Source: Mytilisepta virgata (lineage: Eukaryota > Mollusca > Bivalvia > Mytilida > Mytilidae). From it: a stretch of DNA of 64,000 bases. Numbering within the stretch: the stretch's first letter is position 1; the number at the start of each line of letters is the position of its first letter. The position numbers and the translations under genes are program-made. Shown here piece after piece: positions 42,601-46,529 of the stretch. The stretch is from the NCBI GenBank assembly GCA_028015205.1, contig JAPWFG010000021.1, positions 2,356,001-2,420,000 on the forward strand, written 5' to 3'. Under the pieces are notes generated by a model. It was given only the letters and a program-made list of their open reading frames with translations. It searched no databases and had not been told where the DNA came from.

Positions 42601-43731
42601 GTGCCCAGTGGAGCATTTTATTAAAATTAATTGAGGGTCTTGGGTAAAATTGTAGTCAGTGACTCCATTCTTTTTTACCATAATAACCCTAACCCTAACT
42701 TTTGAAAATTCAAGGAAAATTGAATTTTTTGATAACTCTTATCTGTCAACAATTTCAAAATTGTCAAATTTACGATTGTTGTTCTCAGGTGGTGACAGTC
42801 AGTAATTTTAACTTCTTAGGTAAGTTAATTGCTTTCAGTCCTATTTAATGTTTCTTTCGTCTCTCTAAACCATTTAAACCATCTATCTTAATAAATTTGA
42901 TTGAAACGATCGATTTTTAAGTAAATTTTTTTGAATTTTTCCTACCTGGAAGTTTGCTTTTGAAAAGAAATCCGAAACAAATTTGGAACGAAATTGCATA
43001 TTTGGGTTTCTCAGAGAGATAAATTTTAAAATTTTCAAATGAAATGAATAATATCCCCTGATCATTGTTTATTAGACATTTAAATATATTCTAAAAAGAC
43101 GATGAAACTACAAATGTCGAACTTGTGTTGTAAAAATCATTTGTGAGATGCTCAAAATCGAAATCGTAAAATCATTTGTGAGTTGGTCCGAATCAAGATC
43201 AAGTGTTGCATATTAGTCAACAACATGGCGGGTCGTTGGAAGTTTTGTACTGTTTTCATCTTCAACATTAAAACAACTATTAATTTGAAGGTACAAAAAG
43301 ATTAATTCATGAAAGCAAAATGAAATAACAATGCCGCAAGTATGACCCATTATTTCGATTGCCTATTCTTAAAGTAAATTGACCGACCGATCTTATGGAG
43401 TCAAAAAATGACGATATGGACGGAAAGACAAAAACTATTTTTCGACGATTTTTCAGTTTTCCTAAAAAATAGATGTAGTTTAGTGTCAAATAGAGTAAAT
43501 ACATTAGCTACTACTCAACAGGCCACAAGAATACATAAATACAGTTTAAATGTTGAAGTTATATTTAATTTTTTACAGGTAAATCACATGTTTTCCAGAA
43601 AACCTGAGACCTCTAAGAATGGTCACACAGAGGTTTTATTGAAACCAAACATTGAGGCTATGATAGAGGACTTTAAAATCTTAGGTGGTGGACTTCTATC
43701 TAGTGTACAGGCTCAGAATTGTGACTTTTAA
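1995..43731 (+). CDS. NOL6: NOL6 (Nrap/Utp22 family nucleolar protein 6), 17 exons, 5' part outside window
   Basis: Nucleolar RNA-associated protein of the small-subunit processome; in yeast (Utp22) and animals it helps assemble 18S pre-rRNA in the nucleolus and partners Rrp7. Exons, in order: 1995-2161, 2516-2636, 4323-4486, 5218-5333, 6430-6607, 13919-14038, 15068-15219, 15839-16067, 16416-16536, 19726-19880, 20813-20976, 22643-22795, 31488-31585, 35664-35875, 36049-36249, 37792-37893, 43579-43731. Every junction is GT-AG and every phase is consistent, giving 867 residues plus TAA. Blocks collinear with animal NOL6 include LLKTWLQQREL, GYGSFTGF, HGGDYVHTVIPGL, FRDFWGEKSELRRF, LLEGSGQWPED, THDWKMSPLIVNLN, MFIATPNDR and LLKPNIEAMIEDFKILG, i.e. 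the later Nrap domains to the C terminus. Human NOL6 is about 1150 residues, so roughly 280 N-terminal residues are missing upstream. No stop or frameshift is seen in the exons, so the gene looks functional. Odd point: several introns hold amplified copies of the gene's own exon edges. Confidence 0.95.
2516..2636 (+). CDS. NOL6: NOL6 exon 2
   Basis: Acceptor ttttcag, donor gtacgt; starts in phase 0 and leaves one base. Encodes GYGSFTGFIMSLYVLYLLS, matching the GGFNGFLVSML block of vertebrate NOL6. A gt two bases earlier is a less likely donor; the phase of exon 3 supports 2636. Confidence 0.9.
3395..4290 (-). repeat. Diverged interspersed repeat, inverted partner of 42650-43510
   Basis: Much of this stretch is the reverse complement of about 42650-43510: for example the blocks around 3400-3430, 3540-3620 and 4090-4260 reappear inverted near 43490, 43310 and 42690-42850. 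No recognised protein. The left copy stops about 30 bases before the exon 3 acceptor. Family unknown. Confidence 0.75.
4323..4486 (+). CDS. NOL6: NOL6 exon 3
   Basis: Acceptor ttcttgcag, donor gtatgt. Two bases finish the codon left by exon 2. Encodes KENWTETGLCLSG, then FHHHFDCVFVDTTGYVNFCA, equivalent to the vertebrate FHQAFSVVFLDSSGHLNLCA region. Ends in phase 0. Confidence 0.92.
5218..5333 (+). CDS. NOL6: NOL6 exon 4
   Basis: Acceptor atttcag, donor gtaagt. Begins TKHEAELAVKFLEDKTED and ends MVPVKFYRKFDHVF plus two bases. Its last about 45 bases recur, decayed, several times in the following intron. Confidence 0.92.
5351..5505 (+). repeat. Three decayed copies of the exon 4 3' end
   Basis: Directly downstream of exon 4, sequence resembling its last about 45 bases (tggtaccagtcaaatttt ... 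gatcatgtgttcc) recurs near 5351-5392, 5402-5445 and 5462-5505. Copies carry indels and have lost the gtaagt donor. Best read as tandem duplication of an exon edge into its intron. Confidence 0.75.
6182..6283 (+). repeat. Two more exon 4-edge copies
   Basis: At about 6182-6224 and 6242-6283, motifs such as catggtaccagtcaaatt and gatcatgtgttcctgtgttcc match the exon 4 end and the decayed copies at 5.35-5.5 kb. No open frame or donor retained. Confidence 0.65.
6430..6607 (+). CDS. NOL6: NOL6 exon 5
   Basis: Acceptor ctttgacag, donor gtatgt. One base finishes the split His codon, then IDNIDQLKSSADKL and LDHGGDYVHTVIPGLMALL, equivalent to the vertebrate NGGDYVSAALGPLTTLL block. Ends in phase 0 at PVKK. 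Confidence 0.93.
6627..6760 (+). repeat. 44-bp tandem repeat, three copies
   Basis: Three nearly identical 44-bp units beginning atgagacagtttattgtaag, just inside the intron after exon 5. Each has a gtaag pentamer, but I do not see exon 5 sequence in the unit. Confidence 0.9.
7262..7502 (+). repeat. Proximal units of the 55-bp exon 6-acceptor minisatellite
   Basis: Outlying units of the main array, starting with tgggatatagacc after (t)tacag at 7270, 7362, 7417 and near 7474. They are interrupted by an inverted SINE fragment and then by the SINE itself. Diverged relative to the main block, consistent with being the older edge. Confidence 0.85.
7283..7354 (-). mobile_element. Inverted copy of the SINE head
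   Basis: About 71 bases identical to the reverse complement of the first part of the SINE at 7505-7575 (cagcgttgacaggctagtga to ccaccgaggcccct). It has no SINE body, no tail and no target duplication of its own, so it is not an independent insertion but an inverted duplicate of the neighbour. Confidence 0.9.
7505..7766 (+). mobile_element. tRNA-derived SINE with 11-bp target duplication
   Basis: Head resembles a tRNA: A-box-like ggtggccgagtgg at 7514-7526 and a B-box-like gatcgaatc near 7585. The body contains ctctccgggtactccggctt, a motif I know from invertebrate SINE bodies. It ends in aaactaaacaaa. Flanked by the 11-bp duplication tccatgtattt (7494-7504 and 7767-7777), which splits one minisatellite unit. 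A second copy is at 60754-61020. Confidence 0.9.
7778..7878 (+). repeat. Two 55-bp units between SINE and next insertion
   Basis: Units continue after the SINE (tttatgtcttacag then tatagaccagtgttctcc; tatattacag then tgagatatagaccagtttcc) and break at cctccttgt where the palindrome-headed element begins. Confidence 0.85.
7879..9216 (+). mobile_element. AGCTCACC-headed non-autonomous element, complete
   Basis: Starts ttagctcacctgttctaaaa followed by ggatgtgagc (palindromic head), then a gtccgtcgtctgtcgtcg stretch, two long tandem modules (about 8050-8400 and 8450-8880, sharing aaaaatgttcagca and ttgaccccttataggagttt), then aagtgagcgattcaggctct and the terminus cctcttg. It splits a 55-bp unit: left flank cctccttgt, right flank atttaaatg. 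The empty site is therefore known from neighbours, and the ends are fixed to within one shared T. No protein coding. Helitron-like or MITE-like; class not settled. Confidence 0.8.
9217..13918 (+). repeat. 55-bp minisatellite built from the exon 6 splice acceptor and exon start
   Basis: About 85 units of 55 bp by length. A unit reads tgggatatagaccagtgtcc, tccttgtatttaaatgtaac, atttctgtattacag. The real exon 6 starts with the same tgggatatagaccagtgtcctccatgtatt bases after ttttacag. Many units keep the AG acceptor (ttacag, taacag); others have lost it (acaatggg, aacggtggg, actgtggg). After the exon-like 30 bases each unit runs into taa in the exon reading frame. Multi-unit blocks recur: the variant gtattagagt appears at 11436, 12151 and 13141, spaced 13 and 18 units. 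Confidence 0.97.
13919..14038 (+). CDS. NOL6: NOL6 exon 6
   Basis: Acceptor ttttacag at 13911-13918, donor gtaaat. Encodes WDIDQCPPCIS, ITIGLLFNPEFAFSTLDKG and ADSPE, aligned to the vertebrate EWDISQDPP ... TLTLGLLLRPE region. It is the only unit where att is followed by tca rather than taa, so the frame stays open. 40 codons, phase 0 at both ends. Confidence 0.92.
14039..15067 (+). other. NOL6 intron, no recognised insert
   Basis: AT-rich intron between exons 6 and 7. I see no repeat family, open frame or RNA gene in it. Confidence 0.6.
15068..15219 (+). CDS. NOL6: NOL6 exon 7
   Basis: Acceptor tttatag, donor gtgtgt. Encodes AKEFRDFWGEKSELRRFRDG, then EAVAW and IVCSHIVKDVLSR, a strongly conserved NOL6 block (vertebrate FRQFWGSRSELRRFQDG). 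Leaves two bases. Confidence 0.95.
15523..15600 (+). repeat. Short copy of the GAGAATGGAAACGGG interspersed repeat
   Basis: agaatggaaacgggtaatgt followed by gtcaaagagacaacaaccca matches 24311-24390 closely. I recognise this as a very common repeat in Mytilus sequence. Intronic, non-coding here. Confidence 0.75.
15768..15806 (+). repeat. Decayed copy of the exon 8 acceptor and start
   Basis: ttattccag then gcattcctcagtatctgttg and taacatattta parallels the true exon 8 start (ttattccag then atgggcctcagtaactggta and taacatatata) 71 bases upstream of it. Keeps an AG acceptor. Confidence 0.75.
15839..16067 (+). CDS. NOL6: NOL6 exon 8
   Basis: Acceptor ttattccag, donor gtgagt. One base finishes Arg; then WASVTGITYIGDQLDQVLSL, EEQHAAILQSYDNLCKLLRN and LKDLPLTINSIYGTSPVFRF, matching vertebrate LEGLPLTVSAVQGAHPVLRY. 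Phase 0 at its end. Confidence 0.95.
16416..16536 (+). CDS. NOL6: NOL6 exon 9
   Basis: Acceptor tttctag, donor gtttgt (weak). Encodes VFPVLPATFYCHAKVSSNKK and LLPLPDKACPPYTASSK plus one base. Its last about 44 bases are the template of the 67-bp array that follows immediately. Confidence 0.92.
16537..17772 (+). repeat. 67-bp minisatellite built from the exon 9 end and its splice donor
   Basis: About 18 units of 67 bp. The unit holds ccttaccagataaagcttgt, cctccatacactgcctcttc, taaag, then gtttgtagaaatcagattgttt. The first 45 bases repeat the end of exon 9 and the rest repeats the start of its intron, so most units carry an intact aaag/gtttgt donor. One early unit has lost it (aaagctttgt) and one shortened unit lies near 16795-16860. 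Exon-like parts differ by scattered substitutions. Confidence 0.97.
17963..18500. mobile_element. Palindrome-rich element (CCAATAC repeats)
   Basis: Arms at about 17963-18027 and 18035-18111 are near-complementary around a centre at gcgaagccgaaggcc, with ccaatacagcaggcc pairing to ggcttgctgtattggcc. A second, shorter inverted pair lies at 18415-18480 (gggaaaactcggccaatac against gggccgagtttttctgtatt). Shared ccaatac words suggest one foldback element between the two. No coding capacity seen. Confidence 0.7.
18755..19690 (-). pseudogene. Non-LTR retrotransposon (LINE) ORF2 C-terminal fragment
   Basis: An open antisense frame reads FRYLKYILGVNKKASNLAVL and SEVARFPLYFSVI, the region after the reverse transcriptase in molluscan LINEs, and ends with the zinc-knuckle-like CRYC ... 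EDEAHFIVNCPLY (C-x2-C, H, C). The catalytic RT domain is missing, so it is 5'-truncated, at about 19.65-19.70 kb. The open frame continues by chance into the antisense of NOL6 exon 10, up to 19852. No poly(A) tail is evident at the 18.5-18.7 kb side. Confidence 0.8.
19726..19880 (+). CDS. NOL6: NOL6 exon 10
   Basis: Acceptor gttttttcag, donor gtaagt. Two bases finish the split codon; then VCLLEGSGQWPEDKNAFKRI and KLGEILTDQHSL, equivalent to vertebrate VVCHLEGSGQWPQDAEAVQR. A LINE tail sits only a few tens of bases upstream of the acceptor. Confidence 0.95.
19888..19920 (+). repeat. Partial copy of exon 10 internal sequence
   Basis: atataacttggtgaaattat then caatcactg, a few bases after the exon 10 donor, resembles atataaaacttggtgaaatt ctcactg inside exon 10 (19798-19826). 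Short, so chance cannot be ruled out. Confidence 0.5.
20376..20792 (+). mobile_element. TATACCCC-headed non-autonomous element
   Basis: Head ttatacccccactctaaaag then tggggactata; two internal units of about 183 bp (cgtcacacttttctcagaaa and cgtcacacttttctcaagta); 3' part gagtgggggtattc and terminus attcttgt. Sits in the intron between exons 10 and 11. No coding capacity. Confidence 0.75.
20813..20976 (+). CDS. NOL6: NOL6 exon 11
   Basis: Acceptor tttttctag, donor gtatgt. Encodes EDFVFRLELQYLREIALLKK, TPDGMVRFVDNEEAL and LPVLTSTLHG, matching vertebrate KDGFVFRIRVAYQREPQILK ... LPLLTSALHG. Leaves two bases. Confidence 0.95.
21078..21295 (+). mobile_element. AGCTCACC-headed element, 5' fragment
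   Basis: Starts ttagctcacctggcactaaa, followed by two units of about 128 bp sharing ggtggtaccctttcaaaatt ttg. No 3' end seen. Confidence 0.65.
21980..22430 (+). repeat. About 120-bp tandem repeat, four copies
   Basis: Units start at catgattattctg at 21982, 22093, 22215 and 22339 and share gtaatggtaaaagtctatgg and tggtgtaaacaaacc. Intronic, non-coding. Confidence 0.9.
22643..22795 (+). CDS. NOL6: NOL6 exon 12
   Basis: Acceptor attttttag, donor gtatgt. Encodes LQQKYNSYCGSVRLAKRWIS and MVASLYTCSGPYTVP, matching vertebrate FSGVARLAKRWVRAQLL ... AASLFLHPEPFTPP. Leaves two bases. Confidence 0.94.
24311..24435 (+). repeat. GAGAATGGAAACGGGGAATG interspersed repeat
   Basis: agaatggaaacggggaatgt, gtcaaagagacaacaaccag and caatgggtcttcaacgcagc. 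I recognise it as a frequent Mytilus repeat; a shorter copy is at 15523. Nested in the long-TIR element. Confidence 0.8.
25938..26030. repeat. Imperfect palindrome
   Basis: attgagcctcggtcagctgt and atagctgacctcgacccaat pair around a centre near gtgttgcctctggc, making stems of roughly 25-30 bp. Inside the long-TIR element. Confidence 0.7.
27285..27840 (+). mobile_element. Headless copy of the repeat at 33996-35293
   Basis: Three to four units of roughly 150 bp with tatttggtctatagatagtt, ttggaccttgacctcaatt-like text and catgccagtctgacac; the last part (ttgcaaaatgtcaggtatca) is nearly identical to 35214-35233. Palindromic head and 3' terminus absent. Confidence 0.8.
28046..28130 (+). repeat. 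39-bp tandem duplication
   Basis: gtgttaatggtcactgtttt gtacacatgaagacat occurs twice in a row with no differences seen. Confidence 0.9.
28390..29983 (+). repeat. 28-bp minisatellite
   Basis: About 56 units of gtgagctagcaggtgttact gttactta. Most units contain GCTAGC; common variants are agcttgcagg, ggtgctattg and acttcgtgag, plus rare shortened units (acttagctagcagg). It lies in the 8.7-kb intron before exon 13. The unit matches no NOL6 exon edge. Confidence 0.97.
30021..31338 (+). mobile_element. TATACCCC-headed element, possibly a nested pair
   Basis: Head ttataccccacgcaacgaag then ttgcggagggtataatg at 30023-30058, then a gtccgtccgt-rich run. A second head of the same kind starts at 30586. 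Inner units: roughly 180 bp with ggattgctttcatatttggt in the first part, and three units of about 180 bp with acagaatttcatgaaacc in the second. 3' end gtggggtatgtgagcgtgct followed by cacaaaggttctt. Short frames here only reflect the tandem units. Confidence 0.8.
31488..31585 (+). CDS. NOL6: NOL6 exon 13
   Basis: Acceptor aatttcag, donor gtatgg. One base finishes the codon from exon 12; then NPLTGFQRF, LNLLCTHDWKMSPLIVNLN and SELK, matching vertebrate FLVSTFDWKNNPLFVNLNNEL. Leaves one base. Confidence 0.95.
31915..33668 (+). mobile_element. AGCTCACC-family element with tandem units and 3' end
   Basis: Five to six units of about 110-180 bp carrying ctcctctgaaacc, cttggccaaa, gaaacttgacaggaagcatc and tatgg, then a 3' module (33240-33640) and the terminus agccctctgagcctctag. 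Head degraded. Related copies are at 45.4-50 kb in both orientations. Confidence 0.75.
33996..35293 (+). mobile_element. TCTCGCC-type palindrome-headed element
   Basis: Head ttttgtcttgcctgtgacga then aaagtcgcagaggcgagata, a GC-rich cggcagcggcaagcgcggcg stretch, six to seven units of about 150 bp (ctcagcaactgtaatacct, ggtctatagatagttctt, ccttgacctcaatttcatg), 3' end caggcgagacatgcagtgtg. Other copies at 27.3 and 52.5 kb. Confidence 0.8.
35664..35875 (+). CDS. NOL6: NOL6 exon 14
   Basis: Acceptor tttttatag, donor gtttgt. Two bases finish Gly; then EDYSEINSKF, LPLMFIATPNDRFQSIWTKK and AMILQRLVALGRECLNVLET, matching vertebrate LPVMVIVTPQDRKNSVWTQD. Phase 0 at its end. Confidence 0.95.
36049..36249 (+). 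CDS. NOL6: NOL6 exon 15
   Basis: Acceptor gatttcag, donor gtatgg. 67 codons: QIFRPQMEDFNLLIHLKLKQ, LEEHYKKCLPVYDFDP and VQRYLHEIK, matching vertebrate FRPPLDIYDVLIRLSPRHIP ... VLGYDPPQLYLTQLRE. Phase 0 at both ends. Confidence 0.95.
36490..36960 (+). repeat. About 175-bp tandem repeat, three decayed copies
   Basis: Units share caaatcaccccaaaa-like text, gtgttggagtcagattacac, aaactaggtacc and aagttcaacaaatg. Intronic; short frames here are not conserved between units. Confidence 0.8.
37792..37893 (+). CDS. NOL6: NOL6 exon 16
   Basis: Acceptor tattttaag (a purine-rich, weak-looking site), donor gtatgg. 34 codons: ELHGDIALFFHDKYGGNVIG and VLLNPQGFQHKDFK, matching vertebrate DLALFFYDQHGGEVIGVLWK. 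Confidence 0.94.
37933..39185 (+). mobile_element. AGCTCACC-headed element, complete
   Basis: Head tagctcacctggcctatagg followed by ccatgtgagt, gtctgtccgtcatctgtaaa, then four units of about 300 bp sharing gattgtaaccaaagttggc, ggaaggacctcta and aacatggctgcca. Ends ccaggtgagcctctag. Starts about 40 bases after the exon 16 donor. Confidence 0.85.
39342..40883 (-). mobile_element. Tc1-like DNA transposon, complete
   Basis: Inverted ends cactgaaccgcaaaagaaac (left) and gtttcttttgcggttcagta (right), both continuing into the gtcgc/gcgac motif, flanked by TA on each side (39340-39341 and 40884-40885). About 1.54 kb with one transposase frame on the minus strand. It lies in the last NOL6 intron, antisense to the gene. 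Confidence 0.93.
39534..40571 (-). CDS. Tc1-like transposase (DD34E)
   Basis: Cut-and-paste transposase of the Tc1/mariner superfamily that binds the inverted ends and inserts at TA. I chose the MPRLTPQQRE start (345 residues). An upstream ATG at 40629-40631 in the same frame would add 20 residues, but Tc1 transposases usually begin at the helix-turn-helix. Seen: paired helix-turn-helix region at residues about 1-45 and 60-115, the linker GRP motif (DRPRSGRPQ, 51-59), first catalytic Asp at 151 in FSDES, a glycine-rich WGGPSIMVWGGIG at 185-197, second Asp at 247 in QQDNERAHTA, and Glu at 282 in SPDLNPIEHLW, i.e. 34 residues between the last two. No internal stop, and the frame is clearly more GC-rich than its surroundings, so it looks recent and possibly active. 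Confidence 0.95.
   Translation of the reverse strand: MPRLTPQQREQAIGRLDAGQSARVIANNFNCAVRTIERLRTWKNATNSTNDRPRSGRPQVTTPRQNRGIVRHHLMNRFTPAAETARNTVGTHGRPISDDTVRRRLAARNMRCRRPARGPILTPRHRQARLQWATQRQNWRNRQWRNIIFSDESRYCISTADGRTRVWRRRGERYEDSCILETDAWGGPSIMVWGGIGLNVKLGPVIFQNLGPGRGNGVTAARYIDQVLTPHVQPHFARHQNKTFQQDNERAHTARATRDFLQQNNINVIDWPALSPDLNPIEHLWDKVQRRLNNEQPSPTTAAELSQAFQRVWARIPMAFINRLINSMYRRCAAVIGAGGGHTRY
41182..42610 (+). mobile_element. TACGACCGC-headed mussel repeat
   Basis: Starts tatacgaccgcaaaattttt, then gtcgtcgttgtcgtccggcg, tandem units of roughly 160 bp (aacacaaggtttatgaccac, aaaggaaggttgggattg), G-rich tracts at 42000-42180, and the end tgcggtcgtatctagctgtg, which mirrors the start. I recognise it as one of the most frequent interspersed repeats in Mytilus. 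No coding capacity. Confidence 0.85.
42650..43510 (+). repeat. Inverted partner of 3395-4290
   Basis: Reverse-complement match to the repeat in the exon 2-3 intron, e.g. caaggaaaattgaatttttt and gttgttctcaggtg. Contains aataaccctaaccctaac near its start. Its right end is about 70 bases before the exon 17 acceptor. Confidence 0.75.
43579..43731 (+). CDS. NOL6: NOL6 exon 17 (last coding exon)
   Basis: Acceptor ttttttacag, stop TAA at 43729-43731. Encodes VNHMFSRKPETSKNGHTEV, LLKPNIEAMIEDFKILGGGL and SSVQAQNCDF, matching the vertebrate C terminus (VPNVEAILEDFAVLGEGLVQ). Confidence 0.95.
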   Translation, partial: VNHMFSRKPETSKNGHTEVLLKPNIEAMIEDFKILGGGLLSSVQAQNCDF

Positions 43732-43747
43732 TGGTGCTTATAACAGA

Positions 43748-43753
43748 AATAAA
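43748..43753 (+). terminator. NOL6: Candidate NOL6 poly(A) signal
   Basis: AATAAA 17 bases after the stop codon. It would give a very short 3' UTR; AT-rich sequence downstream offers other weak candidates. Confidence 0.45.
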
Positions 43754-44120
43754 AATCATTGTATTGAGAATCTAAATATTAATATTCTTATAAAAATATT
43801 ACATACATGTATTTATGTTGATATGTAGTTGTTTTGAAAATAACATACGGATTATATATGTAAAACCTCTATATCAACTGAACAATATAAGACTATTCCT
43901 ACATGAAGTGGGAAAGAACAGTCCTTTTCCTACACAAGCTCTGTATAACAGTACAAGACTATTACTTTGTAACTTTATAGGATTATTAAGTCTCCAAAAC
44001 GAAGTTTAGAGACTTATTGTTTTTGCTGTGTATCTTATTATTGCACAGTGCTATGTGTATTTGGTTTGTTCTTATGGGTTAATGAGCATCTGGTTTCCAT
44101 CTGGCACCCTTACTGCTATA

Positions 44121-44290
44121 GTAGAGGCTCCCAGGAGCCGGTATCGCTCACCTGGATTCAATTTGCCAATCAACAGCCATAAAAGCAACTAAGAAACAAA
44201 TGTCTGTGTAATTGGACATAATTCTGAAAGAGGACAGTCTAATAACCATGGCTGCCAAGCCTGGTTCCAATGGGCTTTCAGAGTGGTCCT
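44121..44290 (-). mobile_element. AGCTCACC-family 3'-end fragment, antisense
   Basis: gaggctcccaggagccggta then tcgctcacctgg is the inverted 3' terminus of the family (gcgataccggctcctgggag, cctc). The unit text that follows is short and decayed. Confidence 0.65.
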
Positions 44291-44304
44291 ATGTTAAACT
44301 AACT

Positions 44305-45370
44305 TAGGCTGCCATCACTTTGCGTCCATCGTCGTCCGTCGTCGGCGGCACAGTTGTCATCGTCGTAAACTATTTCAAGAATCTTCTCTTCTGAAACTAC
44401 GGGGCAAAATACCTTCAAAATTTAACTGAATGTTCCTTAGGGTATCTAGTTTATAAATTATATCCGAAGTTTTGATCCATCAACAAACATGGCTGCCATT
44501 GCTAAAAATAGAACAGTTTTTGGCTTATATCTCAAAAACCAAAGCATTTAGAGCAAAACTGACAGGGTGAAAATGTTCAACAGGTCAAGATCTACCAGCC
44601 ATGAAATTTTCAGATGAATCAGACAACCCTTTGTTGGGTTATTGCCCCTGAATTGTTAATTTTAAGGAAATTTTGCAGTTTTAGGTTGTTATCTTGAATA
44701 TAATAATAGATAAAGACCAACTGTACACAACAAAAATGTTCAGCAAAGTAAGATCTACAAATAAGTCACATGACCAAAATCATCAATTGACCCCTTATAG
44801 GTGTTTTTGCCCTTGAAAGATTATTTACATGAAAATAATGTTCTGACATTGTCAGTGACAATTTGTCACAGATGTTTAGGGCATTACTTGAAATAAATTA
44901 AATGGTAACAGTACAAGTAAAATGGAGCATCAAGAGTCAAGGTCATTGAAAAATTCCATAGCAACCGATGAAAAAGTCCCTAGCAACCATATATATTTGG
45001 ATTAAGGACCTTATAATTTACCTGTAAAAGTCAAAAAGAAGGTCAAGGTCATTAAAAAAGTCCATAGTAACCGATTAAAAAGTCCCTAGCAACCATATAT
45101 ATTTGGGTTCAGGACCCTACAATATACCTGTTGATGTCAAAATGGAAGGTCAAGAGTCAATGCCATTGAAAAAGTCTTTAGCAACCGATGAAAAAGTCCC
45201 TAGCAACCATATCTATTTTGGTTCAGGATTCTTTATTTTATCTGTACAGGTAAATATTAAGGAGAAAATTATGACGGTATACATTAAATAGCAAAAATAA
45301 TCAATGACGCAAGATCTACTGGTACACAAAAGATAACAGGTGAGCGATTCAGGCTCTTGGGAGCCTCTTG
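44305..45370 (+). mobile_element. AGCTCACC-family element, close relative of 7879-9216
   Basis: gtccatcgtcgtccgtcgtc head-proximal run, then the same modules as 7879-9216 (gagcaaaactgaca, aaaaatgttcagcaaagt, ttgaccccttatagg), then three units with tccctagcaaccatat, and the end ggtgagcgattcaggctctt, gggagcctcttg. The palindromic head is damaged. Confidence 0.85.
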
Positions 45371-45384
45371 TTTCTATTTTAGTA

Positions 45385-46338
45385 ACAGCACCAATGTCTG
45401 TTGGAAGTCATGGATGCCGGACAAAATTTTGGAAAAGGGCCATGTAAGGACCATTCCATCAAAGTTTGGTCCAAATTAGTCAATTTTTTAAATCAGCCAA
45501 CGAGAAACAAGAATTGCCCATGATGGCCATGTTTGTTGCGCGATCGGGAAGAAATGAGGAAAGTTTGTAAAGAACCTCCCATAGATGCTTCCTTTCAAGT
45601 TTCTTCCATGTGGCCAAGCGACTTCAGAGGAGAAGATTTTTTTATATCAGCCAATCAGAAACAAGAACTGCTGGTGGTGGCCATATTTGTAGTCCGATCG
45701 GGATGAAATGAGGAAAGTTTGTAAAGAATCTCCCATAAATGCTTCCTGTCAAGTTTCGTTCCATTTGGCCAAGCAGTAACAGAAAAAAATAATTTTTTTA
45801 ATCAAGCAATGAGAAACAAGAATTGCCCATGATGGCCATGTATCGTTTCCCAATCTGGACGAAATGAGGACCTTTGGTAAAGAACCTCCGATAGAGGCTT
45901 CCTATCGAGTTTCGTTTCATTTGGCTAAGCCATTTCCGGGATTTTTTTGTATCAGCCAGTCAGAAACAAAAAATGCCTCATGGCAGCCATATTTCTAGTC
46001 TGATTGGGACGAAATGAGGAAAATTTATAAAGGACCTCCCATAGATGCTTCCTGTCAAGTTTTGTTCCATTTGGCCAAGCTGTTTCAGAGAGGAGAAGAT
46101 TTTTGAAAACTCAGCGAATCAGAAACAACTGTAGCCCATGGCGGCCATGTTTTTTGCCTGATCAAGATCAAATGAAGAAGATTTGTAGAGGACCTAACAA
46201 ACATCATTCCTGCAAAGTTTAGTTCCAACTGCCCCAGTGGTTTTAGAGGAGAAGATCTTTGAAGGAAAAGTTTACACCGGATGACGATGACGGATGCAAA
46301 GTAATGGCAATAGCTCACCTTGTAGGCCAGGTGAGCTA
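45385..46338 (-). mobile_element. AGCTCACC-family element, antisense
   Basis: Head at 46311-46338 (tagctcaccttgtaggccag then gtgagcta) in reverse orientation. Five units of about 180 bp (aagaattgcccatgatggcc, gaaatgaggaaagtttgtaa, ccatttggccaagc) read away from it to the left. Confidence 0.85.
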
Positions 46339-46529
46339 ACTAGGATAGCTCTTTGTGTAGTGTAAAGTAATCTTCCAAATTTTCATATTGACTCGGACAA
46401 CCTTGATATATTCCTTATGTATATAATAATTATATATAATTATATAATTGCACACATTTCATATCCATGTATGAATAAATTTTTCAAGTTCCTTTTTCAA
46501 TATATATTATAGCTTTACAATAAAAAAAA

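Noticed and set aside
42690..42707. Telomere-like aataaccctaaccctaac
   Set aside because: Only two hexamers inside an interspersed repeat; chance or part of that repeat.
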